Shown here piece after piece: positions 46,302 through 59,498 of a stretch of 64,000 bases of DNA (position 1 is the stretch's first letter; every line of letters starts with the position of its first letter). Under the pieces are notes generated by a model. The model made no database searches. It was not told the origin of the DNA and was given only the letters and a program-made list of their open reading frames with translations. Position numbers and translations under genes: made by a program. The DNA is from Pratylenchus scribneri (lineage: Eukaryota; Nematoda; Chromadorea; Rhabditida; Pratylenchidae), in the NCBI GenBank assembly GCA_030063045.1, contig JAQSEB010000010.1, positions 3,961,501 to 4,025,500 on the forward strand, read 5' to 3'.

Positions 46302-48105
46302 TCAAAATGGGCCAATTTGGATATTGTATTTTGGCCTATTTGCCCGAGGCAACAATAAAATTTATTCATCAAATAATTGGCCTTAAATTTTATGCCCTCA
46401 AATTATTTACTTTTAATTAGTCGACCATCGGCATTCCATGATGGCCAATGATGAATATTATTATTATTATTTTTTATTCTTATTATTATTTCGGCCGATA
46501 ATCCATTTGGGGAATGGCCACATGGCAAATTGGCGGAGGAGGAGGAGGAAGTGGATTGACAAAATGTTGGAGGAACATTTGGCATCATTTTGGGGGGAAT
46601 AAACAATCAATTAAAATGGAAATAAAAATGTGAGCGGATTTCCCACAGGCCAAATGGCAAGGACGAATATATGGGGTGAGAATGGCACGAATGAATGAAT
46701 AAATGGCAAAAATGGGTTGGGGATGGACATTTGGCCTTTGGTGGAGGGTGAAATGTATTGAGATTTGGTGGAGGTTTTTGGGCCAAAAATAAGATTTGGC
46801 AGGCGCGAATTAATATTAAAAGTGGGCGGAGGGAATTCCCGGGGTAATGTGGGGCCAGAATAGTTTGTTAGGGTCACGCCAACCCTCCAACCTTCCATTC
46901 ATTCCCTCATTTAACTCATTGCATTTTACTTTTCATTCTGTTTTCTCCGTTTTCCCATAAGCCTAAAAGGGAAAAGCATCGGATGAATGGAGGACATATT
47001 TGATTGATTCATCTAAAAAGCTAAAATATATCCCCGGAAATGTTCGGCATCGAATTAAATGAATGCGGGAAAATAAAGATCAGATAAAAAGTACGCCTCT
47101 TCCCTCAATTGAGGATCCATTCATTCATTCAGAGAAAGGGCCAAACCGCATGAATTCTTTGCCAAATTTGCGGGCTTTTCATGCAGTCAATAGAAAGCAT
47201 TGAAGAGGAGGGAGAAGGATGGGAACAAATAAATTGAGTTTGGCCAATGTAAAAAGGGGAAAATTGAGCGGGAATTGGGGCGCAAAAAAGGTCAATCGGA
47301 AATGGAATTTATCAGCAGCAGAGGAGGAATAAATGAATTTTTGGCACAAATTGCATTGTTCCATTTTAAGGAAGGAACAATCCATGTGAGGGGATCATTT
47401 TTGCCTATTTTTTGGCATATTAAATGGTGGAATTGTTCGATTGGGACATTAAAAATATATTTTTCTTGGGCACCATTGTCCGCTTTTTGCCTCTTCTTAT
47501 TATTGCCTCCAGCAGCTCTCATTTTTTGGTCCGCCTATAATGCCCTTCTCCCCATTTTTGGTCCTCTGGTAGCTTTTTCCACTTCCTTTTTTCATTTACC
47601 AAAGTCCCCATTCTCGAAGAAAGTTATTTTGGCCTAACAATGGCCCAAAAGGGATGGATGGATGGATGTACCTTTTAATAATAACCCATCAAATTGGCCA
47701 TAACATTCGATTGGATTTATTCGATTCGAATTTAATAGGGAATTTGCTCTAATTATTTTTTATTTGGGCCATCTTCTTCCTTTGGCCCTATTTTGTGCCC
47801 TTCGCTTTCATCAATTGGAGGCCACAACATTATTGGTCCTTTTGCACTATTTCTTTGCTTTATTCATTTTTGTTGGCTTGTTCCCTTCCCTTTCCTCCCT
47901 CCATTCGCCGCAATTAGAGACAGCCCTCCCCCCTTTTTCGACCCGCCTCATTGCTCCTTTTCCTTCCCTTTTGGCTAGCTTCTTCTTTTTCTTCATTCCA
48001 GTTGAATGGAATGGCCATGCCAATGCCATTGGCCCAGAGAAGGAATTGAATTCGTCTGCTGCACTCTCCCTAAATGGGGCAAATGATGATGCCAATGGGC
48101 ACATC
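46302..48105. other. Intergenic region without a recognised gene
   Basis: A minus-strand open stretch (46403-46606) has coding-like content (MMPNVPPTFCQST, serine run, WNADGRLIKSK) but no clear splice partners; it could be an unassigned exon. Plus-strand open stretches at 47275-47637 and 47764-48186 are hydrophobic but pyrimidine-driven. A (GGAT)n microsatellite lies at about 47650-47667. No gene is called. Confidence 0.35.
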
Positions 48106-48373
48106 AAGCCCCGGTCCAATCAACCATTTTTCGCTGCGTTCTGCGTTTTTCGCAGCGATTTTTGTGGTCCCAATGAGCTTTTTTAGCGCAGCGCTACATC
48201 GCAACGGCGAAATTTTCTTACCCTCGACCGAGGGAAACTTCTGCGTTAACGCAGAAAAACGCGCACTATTTTCTATTCTTTATTGTCTATACTGCCGCTG
48301 CGCTCATTTTAATGAGGGCTATTGGGACCAGTTCTGCGTTGTGCGCTAAATGCAGCTATTGGGACCGAGGCTT
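48106..48373. mobile_element. Possible small inverted-repeat element
   Basis: A GC-richer island with imperfect terminal inverted repeats: AAGCCCCGGTCCAAT at the left and ATTGGGACCGAGGCTT at the right. A second internal pair, TGGTCCCAAT near 48163 and ATTGGGACCA near 48322, and palindromic CGCAGCGC-like stretches lie inside. No clear target-site duplication was found, so the ends are provisional. No coding capacity. Confidence 0.5.
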
Positions 48374-48815
48374 CAGCAAAAGACCGCATTTTTAAAGGAA
48401 AAGGGGGAAAGAGGGGGGAGGGGAGGGGGGGTACTTTTGAAGAAAAATGGAAAAAGGCCAGCCTGGAGGGTTGGGGCCAAATGTATTTACAATTTAGGCC
48501 AAGAATTAAATATAAAATGAATGAAGGCAACAATCTTTATGGGATCCGATCTAATTGGGCCGATCGCTGACGGGCAATGGGCATTCAACAAATGTTCCAC
48601 AATGGAGGGAGGGGGGGGGGGGGGCAGTCCTCCAAAGATCAATTAATTCCATTCATTTTTGCAAATGAAAATGAACTCAATAACTAAACAAAATTGATGT
48701 AGGAAATAATAACAAATTTATTTATTTAATTATTGCAAAATAAACAAACAAAAACAAATTAAAATTGTTGGAATTAAAATGAACAAAAAGAAAGGAAGGA
48801 GGGCAGGCAGATCAT
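48374..48815. other. Spacer downstream of gatA
   Basis: Contains G-rich DNA at 48400-48430 and a 14-base G run at 48611-48624. Its right part is the gatA 3' UTR. No gene seen. Confidence 0.45.
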
Positions 48816-51066
48816 TCATCGATCAATATTGAGGGAGGGTTTGAGGAATTTGGCCATTTTCAGGAGTCGATTATCCTCTAAATAAGGGCAAACCATTTGG
48901 ACGCCCAACGGAAATCCGGCCGAGCATTGACCATACGGAATTGAAATGGAAGGAACACCTGCAAAATGGAGGAGGGATATTAAATTATTGTAAATTTATT
49001 GAGCCTTTTTTGGATTCTTATATCACCAAAAATGCGATCTTTATTTATTATTTATTAGTGAAACTGACCGCATAAATTTGTGGGCAAAATGAAGTAATCG
49101 TCCATTCTTTGTTCCTCCCTCGGCCTTTTTCTCACTTCCGAAAGGAGTGGAGCCGAATGGCGGCTGACCGGTGTCAAAAGGCAATCCACTTGGCGAAATG
49201 CGTCAACAAAGTCCATTTGAATCAGCCTCTGCACTTTGGCCGCTTGCTCCACAAATTTTGCATAATTCCTATCAAAAAAAAAAAAATGTTAATTAATTAT
49301 TTTTAATAAATAAATAAAATGAAGGGTTGGATTAATTAATAATTTATATGAATAAAATTAATTCAATGAATTAACCCCCCCCCCCCCCACCGCCTCCTCC
49401 ACTTACTCTCCCAATGAATAATAATTGCCAGCAAAAATTCGCCTTTTCACTGATTGATTGAGGCCTTCAGACCTATTTTTGGTGATGTGATCGATGAATG
49501 ATGATTGTTGGCTTTCCCCTTCCTCATCCCGGCGATGCCCATATCGAATTCCATCATATCTGAATGAGAGAGGAAATATTGCATAAAAATGTATTAAATT
49601 AATTTAATATTAATTAACTAATTAATTAATTCTAATATTAAAATTGTTGTTTGCCTGGCCATGTTGGATGCCACATCCACATCCACCAAAACACTGTAAC
49701 AATGGATTGCATATTCTGCATTCGGCAAATCGACTTGTCGAATTTTGGCACCTTCCCTGGCCAATTGGTCGATTGCGGCCATCCAAATTTGTTCCGCTTC
49801 TTTGGACAATAATTCCATTCGATTGTACTTTAATTTAAATTTGATTGGCATTTTTAAAAAAAATAAATTTACTTTTGGCACTCCAACAATCAAATCGTCA
49901 ATTCCACTGATTCTCTTCAATTTTCGCTTGTTTGCATCCACTTCTTCCGTCAATGTTGTGCTGTCCTTTGGGTCATGGCCTTTCAGAATTTCTAAATATT
50001 GATTGGTTAAAGAAAATGATAAAAACAAAATTTTTCAAAAATTAAATTAAATATTGTCTTCCCTCCATTAATTCTAATTCAATTTTATGCAAAAGCTCAC
50101 CGTAAAATCTTTGGCAATCTTCGATGGATTTTGCAAAAATGGAAGGTGTGTCCATGGAATTGGCCAAAGGAACAAGTCCATGCCTGGACAGATGGCCATA
50201 GGATGGTTTAAAGCCAATAACTCCGTTCAATGCGGCTGGGTATCGCACTGAGCCGCCGGTATCACTGCCAATTGCTCTGCAAAATTAAATCAAATAATTT
50301 AATACATTCCGCATCTTAATTATTTTATTAAAAACAAACAAACACATCTGCGATGCCGGTTGCCACTGCGACTGCGCATCCTCCGGACGAACCGCCGGCA
50401 ATTCGAAAATTCCCATCGTCGGGCACAACAAAATCCATTTGTTGATTGGCATAGGCGGAATGAAGGACTGGTCCAAAGTGACCGCTGGTCGTTGTCGAGC
50501 CCATTGCTGGGGCATAAAATAATAATAAATTTAAATTGAATTTGGTAATCCAACCGAATTCGTCCATATTGGATTTGCCAATGATGCAACCGCCTTAACA
50601 AATATATTAAATATTTATTCATTCAAATACCATTGTCCAGCAACCGTTGAACGCAAGTGGCCGTGTAGGGCGCAACAAAATTGGCGAGCATTTTGGAGGC
50701 ACATGTCATTCGAACAGACTTGACCCTGAATGTATGAATATATTTAGTGAATGTTTAATTGCCAATTAGAAAATAATTAAATTGAACGCCAAAAAAATCA
50801 CTATGAATTGTTGATTTCCTAAATCCTAACCAATAAAAGGAATGTCCATTGTCCATATCAAATCATTAGTTTTGAAAAATACAAAAAACAACAAACGCAT
50901 AATTGTCCTTGATGGCCATTATGAATGGTTGTTTGCCTGCATTCAATGCCGCCTTCCATTGACTCTCGGCCAATTCGAATGTTTCAGTGATCAAAAAATT
51001 CAAATACCTCAATTTTTTGGCCTTCTCCACCGATTGCCTAATTCGATTGAATATTGTTGATTTCAT
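48816..51066 (-). CDS. Mitochondrial glutamyl-tRNA(Gln) amidotransferase subunit A (GatA/QRSL1)
   Basis: About ten exons starting [20 protein letters not shown]. The amidase-signature catalytic triad is visible: Lys in FIMAIKDN, the cis-Ser in [16 protein letters not shown], and the nucleophile Ser in [18 protein letters not shown]. Further family segments: [76 protein letters not shown] and [17 protein letters not shown]. With GatB and GatC it releases ammonia from glutamine and converts misacylated Glu-tRNA(Gln) to Gln-tRNA(Gln) in mitochondria. The N-terminus is short, so targeting information is not obvious. The strong match to QRSL1 favours GatA over a fatty-acid amide hydrolase. A 14-base C run (49375-49388) lies in one intron. 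Confidence 0.93.
49375..49388 (+). repeat. Poly-C tract, 14 bases, in a gatA intron
   Basis: Fourteen consecutive C on the plus strand, poly-G in the gatA transcript. Confidence 0.9.
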
Positions 51067-51166
51067 TGGCCCATCATAAAATTATTTGATTGATTCAAAA
51101 TCAATAAAATGAATGAAAAAACATTATAAATAAATTTATGATACAACATTATCTTGTTTAATTCAA

Positions 51167-51870
51167 ATGGGAATGGAATATGTTCCAGAGAATGATGTTT
51201 TTATATTTGTGAAAAAATTGATAATGGAGAAATTGCTGAATATTTACCATTACTTGATAGCAGCAACAATTCCATCTCATATTTTCCAAAATCCAAATCA
51301 AAATTCTTCTATTATATTAATATATAAACTAGTTTCACTGAAAGATCTTTTTCCAAGTGAAGAAGATAAAAATCAGCGGAAGCGAAGAAGAAATCGACTT
51401 GAAAGGGAAAGAAAAAGAAGTCAAAAGATGAGGAGGTGGCAAAAAATGGCAATGGCAACAAATCATTGGAAAAATCAAAAAATTCAAGGTTTGAAAAAAA
51501 GTCCTGCATTATTAAAAATAATAATTTCAGCAGAAAAATTATTGGACGAATAGCGCGAGGGGATTATTCCTTCATCAAAGCAAATGGAAATGCACTAGGT
51601 TTGTTTGTTGTAAATGAAAATAGATTCAATAATAATTCTCCATAAATTACAGGTTACATCTCAATGGCATCTTTGAACTCATTTGGAAAAGATGGAATTG
51701 TGCTACTAAGGAATACAACTAGTAATTTGGCCACCCCGCATGTCTTTCAATTCGACAATGTCAAATGGAAATATAATCCACATTTTTTACTATTTATGAT
51801 TTTCCAGAAATATAAATTATTATTACATTTTTGTTGTTTTTTCCAGAAAAAATTTTTATTCGTTCAATAA
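51167..51870 (+). CDS. Possible small spliced gene, unresolved structure
   Basis: A donor/acceptor pair is convincing: GCACTAG then GTTTGT... to AATTACAG then GTTACATC (about 51597-51653). It joins RIARGDYSFIKANGNAL to GYISMASLNSFGKDGIVLLR and on to FQFDNVKWKYN. The IKANGNALGYISMASL stretch is loosely like the core of Alba-type proteins such as POP7/RPP20, but I would not assign it on this evidence. Upstream is a lysine/arginine-rich region (51360-51440) whose frame does not join cleanly to the exon; the start at 51167 (MGMEYVPENDVF) is a guess. It is the only plus-strand candidate in this part of the window, tail to tail with ARF1. Confidence 0.35.
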
Positions 51871-52071
51871 ATAAAACAATTGATTATTGTCCACAATTTC
51901 AATTGTCAAAAAGGTCGGATAGATTAAGTGTAAAGAATAGGGTGGGGAAGGGAGCAAAATATAGCCAGAAAACATAATATTCCCGAACAAATTGATAATT
52001 TTTAGGGGTCATTCCAATATCCATCCATCATTCTTTCCAAGTCCATCAGGCACAACCCATTCAGCTGCTTT

Positions 52072-52987
<916 letters not shown>

Positions 52988-53487
52988 TTTTATAATATTT
53001 TTCAATTAGGTTTATGATTGTCCACAGAGAGTGCCAAATAGAATTCAATCTAAATATAAATTTTGTGAAAAATATAAAATTAAAAATGTTAAATTGCAGA
53101 TATCCACACAAATTTTCAGAAAAAGATTAAAAAAAACATGGAATTATGGATGGAATTTAAGTATAATCTTTTTTTAAAATTGGGAAAAAAGCACACGTCA
53201 TTTTTTTTCATTTTGCCATCTTATATTCCATATCGACATCCAATCCATTATAATGCTGTGATTTTTAAGTATTTTACCGTTCATTTAATTGAAACGGATC
53301 AGAACAAATAATTAATTTTAAATTAATTTTCGTTTCATTTTATCAAATTAAAGATTTTTGGTGATATAGAGAAATTGTATGATATCATCGAGAATTTACA
53401 CATAGTACGAAAAAAAATGGTGAAAGATTGCATCTTAATTTTGGTTTTGTCATCTTTGTCTTCAGTCAAATATATTTGTTAATTGCA
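52988..53487. other. Spacer between SLMAP and ARF1
   Basis: AT-rich with A runs; probable ARF1 promoter/5' UTR and SLMAP 3' UTR. No exon or repeat element seen. It is the largest gap in the minus-strand cluster and may mark the end of a transcription unit. Confidence 0.4.
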
Positions 53488-56159
53488 TTAATTCGTTTCT
53501 TCCTCATTTCTGGTCTCATCAGGCAACTCCACCAAATTCTCATCATTATTAGCAGCAGATGAAGTCCGGTCAGCAGTTTCATTCGTAAAAATTGTCGATG
53601 GAAAGCCAAAAAAGTAGAAAAAGGGCGAGAAAAGGAGCATAAGAATGAGCAAAAATGGTGAAGTTGAAAGCAGGAACACCTGGAATTGTGATGGGAATGA
53701 ATTAGGTTATTTGATTGAAATTGGTCCCAAATTTTTGCTTAAATCTTCTTAAACCATGTAAATGTTAAAAAAAAAGCATAAATCATGCTCCATTCCCTTT
53801 GATTAAACCTGAAAATCGGTCGATGAATGTCCGGGAGCGACAGTGGCATTGTCTTGATGAATTCTATTGTCATCTCGAGAAACCATATTATTCTCCCTTG
53901 TCAATGTTTGCATTAATTCCAGCTGCTCTTCCTTCTGTTTGTACTTCTCCATAAGCAAATTATAGGATTCCAATTGTCGATTCAATTCCATCTGAGTTTC
54001 GGCGGCTAATTGTTTCAATAGCTCCTCTTGACATTCGTGTTGAATTTGATTGAATTGTTGTTCACTGCTGCTGGTGGCATTCTCGAGAGGTGTCAATCCT
54101 GTTTGCGTTGTGGTGGGTACTTCGATCCACTTAATTTCGGCATTTGGTGAATTGTTCGATGGATTGGTTTCAATTTCCGTCGATTCTGCCTAAAATAAAG
54201 GAACGGAAACATTGATTGTTATATTAAATAAAAATGTTACCTTATTTTGGTGGTTATTTAGCATATTTGTGGCCTCCTCCTTGTTCTCATTCAATTGACC
54301 GCCAATTGCGGCTTCACCATTTATTGCTGCGGTTGTTTCCGGTAGAGGAGCCAAGGTGTTCGCCTTTTCCAATGCAGAAAGTTGGGCACAAACCTGGAAA
54401 TTAAATATTATTTTTGAAATAATATTAAACCTCATTATATTTGGCCAAAAGTGTTTCGTATTCTTCGCGTTTTTTCTCCTCATAATCCGAACATTTTTGC
54501 TTTAAAAAGGCACATTCCTCTTCCAAATTCACTAAACTCATTTCAGCATCGTGCAATCGCATTGAAGTTTCTTGCATTTGCTCCATTTTTGTCCTTTAAA
54601 ATTAATTTAATATTTTTGACTTTTTGTAATTGTAACAAACCGAATTGTTTCTTTAGCAATTTGTTCCGCTTTTGCCCTATCTTCCATCAATTCTTGCATT
54701 TCTTTTTTCAGTCGTTCCTTTTCATCATCATTTGCCTCAGCCATTTGAGGTGCATTCGATGATGAGGTCTTCTTATTGTTGGTAAAAAATCCCAATTGAG
54801 ATTCCAGAAATTCAATTCGAGAGAGCAATAATTCCTTTTTTAATTTAAACATTTTTTTCCGATTTTATTGCCATTCAACAATTACCTGATTAATATGTTC
54901 ATCCCATCTAGTCTGCAATGCTTCTTGCGATCCAATGAGCTGTTCTTCCAATGTTTGGAGTTTTTGACCGAGTAACTAAATTTATTTAAAGTAAATTACT
55001 TCAAATGAATTTTAAAAAAATACATTTTCGCGGAATTTTGCCTCTTTGATGTATTGTTCAAGTACAAAAATTTTATCATTTCTGACCAGCGTATAATTCG
55101 TTGGGATTTGTTGTTCATTGCGAATTTGGAGCTGAGAGAATGGATCGCCTTGGGGTCGTGAAGCAAATTCCTCGCCGCGTTCATTGACCAGTCGAATGAT
55201 GCAAGTGACGCATCCACTTGCCACTAAAAATGAGAAAAATACCAATTTAATTTAATGTGAAAATTGCACAATCACCTTTTTTAGTGTTGTCAACAATTTC
55301 GACGCCGAGTTGGAGAATATCGCCCGAATACAATTCCCTCGGTTCACCTTCAATTTATTTATATTTTTTTGAATTATTGACTTTTTGATTCTCTTACTTT
55401 CCTCCCCGCTGGCACTCAATCGTTCATTGTTGATGAATGTTCCATTTGAACTCCGAGTGTCCTTTATGAGAAATTGGCCTTCATTGTTTTGCCAGAGGAT
55501 GGCATGGTTTCGTGATAAAACTTTGCAATCGAAAATTGCATTATTCGTCGAAGGTTGGAGACGAACAACGGAACGACCAATTTTGATGGCATTCTCTTCC
55601 GAATGAGTCACTTGGATCCTGAATTTATGTTAAGAATTAATTAAAATAGGACATGTTTAAATTATTGTTGCGATTGAATATTCACTAACAATTTAATTAA
55701 CTATTAATCGAAACAGTTTATATTTTTAAACTCAATTTTCTTTTTTTAATATACAAAAATATAAAACCTTCTTTCTTCGAATGGATGTGAATTACTGCAT
55801 GGAATCATGATGCAAAAGGACCCTCGCGGTGGTGTTGCTTTTTCTCCCGCATTATTTCCAAGAATTGCTACGTTGTTGTTTGCTCCAACATTTTTGGTCG
55901 GTGTCGTCCACCCAGATTTAGTCGCTGCCATCGGTTGCTGCTGATGTTGAAGTGGAATGGTCATTGTGTCTTGGTCAATTGGCGGAAGAACATTCAGCGG
56001 TGGAATTGAATCCGAAATTAGCGATGTATAAGTTGTCGCCGCATGGGCTCGATAATGTGAAGGCGGCTGCTGATTTTGGACCACAATTGTTTCATCAGCC
56101 GGCGACGCATTATTATTGGTGGCAACATTATTGAGATCTGCTGCTGGCGTTGTCGACAT
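53488..56159 (-). CDS. SLMAP-like FHA, coiled-coil, membrane-anchored protein
   Basis: About nine exons starting [21 protein letters not shown] polar N-terminal region of about 130 residues is followed by an FHA domain: [51 protein letters not shown]. Long coiled coil comes next ([72 protein letters not shown]). Near the C-terminus is one hydrophobic helix ([19 protein letters not shown]) and a 30-residue acidic tail ending NEEETN. The order FHA-coiled coil-TM is that of SLMAP and related STRIPAK adaptor proteins, which link MST/Hippo kinases to the PP2A-containing STRIPAK complex on membranes. The long N-terminal extension and luminal tail differ from mammalian SLMAP. Confidence 0.85.
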
Positions 56160-56435
56160 TCTTTTTGAATGTATTTTTTGATGGATTGGATAATTAATTA
56201 ATTTCGTTGTGGTAATTGTCTTTCCGGAATGATGTTATGCTATTAAAAAAAATATAATTGATAATTTGAAAAATATTAATTAATTAATTAGTAAATAATT
56301 ATTACAGTTTCAATACCATAAAATAAAAATTATGGAAAATGTGAGATCATAACTTTATTATTATAAAAAATAAGTAAATAAATTAAGGTTCAAGAAAAAA
56401 AGTATAAAAAAATTGTTAATTCCGTCATTCTTTTA

Positions 56436-58301
56436 TCAATCTTCCGGTGAATAATTGGATTGGTCAACCCGCTTCAGTGAGGGATAATAAACTTGGAATT
56501 CGAAATTGCCTCCCGAAAATGGGCCCGGATTGATTGTTAGTCGTCGGTTTTGTTCATCTTCAGCAACAATAAATGCTTTGAATTTGTCGGCCAATACAAG
56601 AAGATCGGGTGCAGGCCATAATTGAAAAAGTGAATCGAACTGAGGTTGAACAGGATTGTAGAAAAGTGGAAGTGGCGACAAATGTCGTTGACTCCAAATT
56701 GTATTGCAAAACTGAAATCGCATTTATCATTAAAGTTTGGATTTAATATTTACAACCAATTTTGGTATGAGATCAACGTTAGCATTTCTGGGCATTCGAA
56801 TGGCGGATTTGGACAATTTTTCCACCATATCATCTCGGTATATCAAAATTTGCTGATCTTTGAAAATTAGCCTACATGGATTTGTGGCAAAATGCATATT
56901 TCGAATATCCTTGAAACATTTTTGCACATTTGGAGGCAAAGAAGGACTTTAAAGAAAGCATTTAATATTATTAAAAAAAATATTATTGAATACCATGGAA
57001 GAATTTGTAGAGGTGGTGGATCCTCCGAGCTTGGCACCAAAATGAAATGCTGAAAAATGAAATTTGAATTATTTTCATTTAATTTTAACCGTATTTTGAT
57101 AATGGGCAGAAAATTGGTTGAGAATATTGGCAAGATGGCGAAATGCATTTGTACTCTGCTCTGTATAACCTTGCGACTTTTGGGCACTCAGAAAAGGTCC
57201 ACAGAAGACAAAAATATTGGGTGGATTTGTGGAGAAACCTTGGAGGATATGATAAATTGAACGCATCACCTAAAATCTTTTATAAAATAATTTGCATTTT
57301 TTTTACCTTTTCATTATCCAAGTGAATATCCGACATAAATACAATTCGGTCGTTTGGATCCTTCATTTTGATAAATCCTTGCTCCTCTCTAATTTCGGCT
57401 AAAGCCATCGATTTGAGTTGAGGTAATTTTACATTTTCCACTTGAAAACATTGACCATTGGTCGAACATTGGCCTTTGAACACAAAAACACCGCCTTCAA
57501 AGAAGATTCCGGGCTCAAATTGGGCTTGAGTCAAATCAAGTTTGATTTTTCCAGTGTGATTTTCTGCAATACATTCAATGCCATCACCGCGATAGAGTTG
57601 GGCCAAAATGAGAATGCATTTGCCTCGGTGTGTAAGGAGTGAGTCAATGGAGGCAAAAGAATCCGCATTCTCTTCCAATAACTAAAAATTATTATGAAAT
57701 ATTTAACTTAAATTAATCTATTCATACCCTTTTGACGAGTTCATACCGCTGCAAATATGCATTAAAACTGAGCTGCTCTAAAGGTGATTGAACAAGTTTT
57801 TCTAAACCATAATGCTGTTTCTTAATTTCCATAATTTCTTTTTGCCATTCAATTGCATTTTCCAATTTGAAATTAATTTCGCTGTTAAATATTTTTAATA
57901 AATTAATCAATAAAAAATAAATCACCAACCTTTCATTGTTCTTCTGCCTGGCCAGAATCTTGAGCATTTCTTTGAGCATATCCAAATTCAAAAGACCAGA
58001 TGAAACTGAAAAATAAAATAAACATAAATTGGTGCTAATCGATGCCAGGATTCAAATATGGATATATTTTTTAATTCATTCTTCATCTTCTAATCCATAC
58101 TTGAATCACAGCAACATTCCAACAGAATTAAAACAAACCATTTTCTTTCTCAACCAGCTCAAGGACTTTGGCCATTGTCCGTTGTCGCTGCTCTTTTGGC
58201 ATGTTCCTGAGCTGTTCTGTCAAATAGGAAAGTGCATCGGTGTTGAGTGAAAGACCGCGAAGAGAAAATTGCTTTCCTACATAACGACGAACTTCGTCCA
58301 T
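56436..58301 (-). CDS. pole-2: DNA polymerase epsilon subunit 2 (POLE2/DPB2)
   Basis: Multi-exon gene starting MDEVRRYVGKQFSLRGLSLN (ATG 58301), the short helical N-terminal domain of B subunits. An OB-fold region (LTHRGKCILILAQLYRGDG, EPGIFFEGGVFVFKGQCS) follows, then a calcineurin-like, inactivated phosphoesterase domain: RIVFMSDIHLDNEKVM, IFVFCGPFLSAQ, FILVPSSEDPPPLQILPWPS, NPCRLIFKDQQILIYRDDMV and LVLADKFKAFIV near the end. It is the structural B subunit of the leading-strand replicative polymerase. A strong acceptor (ATCAGCAG) lies 2 bases before the ATG, which fits trans-splicing as a downstream operon gene; U1-C ends 188 bp upstream. Stop at 56436. Confidence 0.93.
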
Positions 58302-58489
58302 TTCTGCTGATAAAAAATCATTTTTATTATTAAAAATTTAATTAAAATTAAGTAGATATTTCAGTAATAGTAATATAAACATTCATAATCAAATGAAAAT
58401 AATTGAAATTTTACCAAACAAATTTTATTATTTATGAGATGAAAGTAAAACATATAAATAAATTGCATCAATCAATTCTCTTCTTAATG

Positions 58490-59287
58490 TTATTCCATTT
58501 TAATGTTTGTTCGAATCGATGCCATTCCTCCGCCACCATTTTCATTTGATGAAGTAGTTGGAACAGGAATTGGAATGTTCGGATGCGGAGCGACTGAAGA
58601 TTGTGGCATGGGGACTGGAAGTCCGGTGGGCAAGGGCGGTGGAAAGAAACCGGCACCTGGCATTGGTCCTACACCCATTGGCGGCATCATTGGTGGTCGC
58701 ATCATACCCGGTGGCATGACAAATGGACGAGGCTGAAGTGAAAATATTAAATATTTTTTTGGAAATTTTTTTACCAACCATCATTCCCATTGCAGCGGCC
58801 GTAACAGGCGGAGGCATCATACCAGGCATTGGCGCCATCATTCTTTGTGTTGTAAATGCCTTCGTCGTTGCATCAATCAATTTTTGGGCTTGAGTCTCCA
58901 TCCAAGATTGATAATAGTGGCGAACATTTTCCTATAAAAGTGTTCAAAACTTTTGTTTGAAATAAATAATTTTACTTTGTGTTTTCGTCCACCATTGTGT
59001 GTTTTGCGAACCGATGGTGAATCGTGGGTCAGGAATGCATCACAATAATCTAAATTTTTTGTTTGATTAATTTGTAAATTACTGATTGGCGGAAGCAAAA
59101 ATAATGTTCTTACAAAAATGCAGAATTGCTATGGGAAAAATCGCAAATAAATTTTCATAAATTTGTGAACATTCATTTACTTTTTTTCTCAATACTAAAA
59201 TTCTATTCTGCATTTTACGAACAATGTTTATGCTTTTGCCCGCAAATTAATGATTAATAAAATCATACCGCAATAGTATTTGGGCAT
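58490..59287 (-). CDS. U1 snRNP protein C (U1-C)
   Basis: Four exons: MPKYYC, then [25 protein letters not shown], then [20 protein letters not shown] through the first proline/methionine-rich part, then the last such part ending NIKME. The N-terminal U1-type zinc finger is complete (YYCDYC..., H, and H in GRKH). The rest is the P/M/G-rich low-complexity tail usual for U1-C. It stabilises U1 snRNA pairing with the 5' splice site. Length about 150 residues fits the family. The NDST gene ends 211 bp upstream and POLE2 starts 188 bp downstream, same strand. Confidence 0.95.
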
Positions 59288-59498
59288 TGGCGTTCTTTTC
59301 TTAAAATTAATTAGATAAAATTAAAATGAGAAAAAAATCACATAAAATTAATTATGCAAATAAATAAGCTATATAAAATATAATATCAAATAAATTTATT
59401 TAATATTTTATACATAGTTTTAAATATGAATAAAAATTTCCAGAGATCTTTATATTTAAAAAGAAGCATTAATAGTACCCATAATAGGGAAGTGATGA

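Noticed and set aside
46403..46898. Two adjacent minus-strand open stretches with coding-like composition
   Set aside because: No confident splice sites or recognised product; they may be UTR or an unassigned exon of the Ly6-like gene, so no CDS was called.
47275..48186. Hydrophobic plus-strand open stretches resembling membrane segments
   Set aside because: Hydrophobicity follows from T/C-rich composition; no start context, splice sites or family match.
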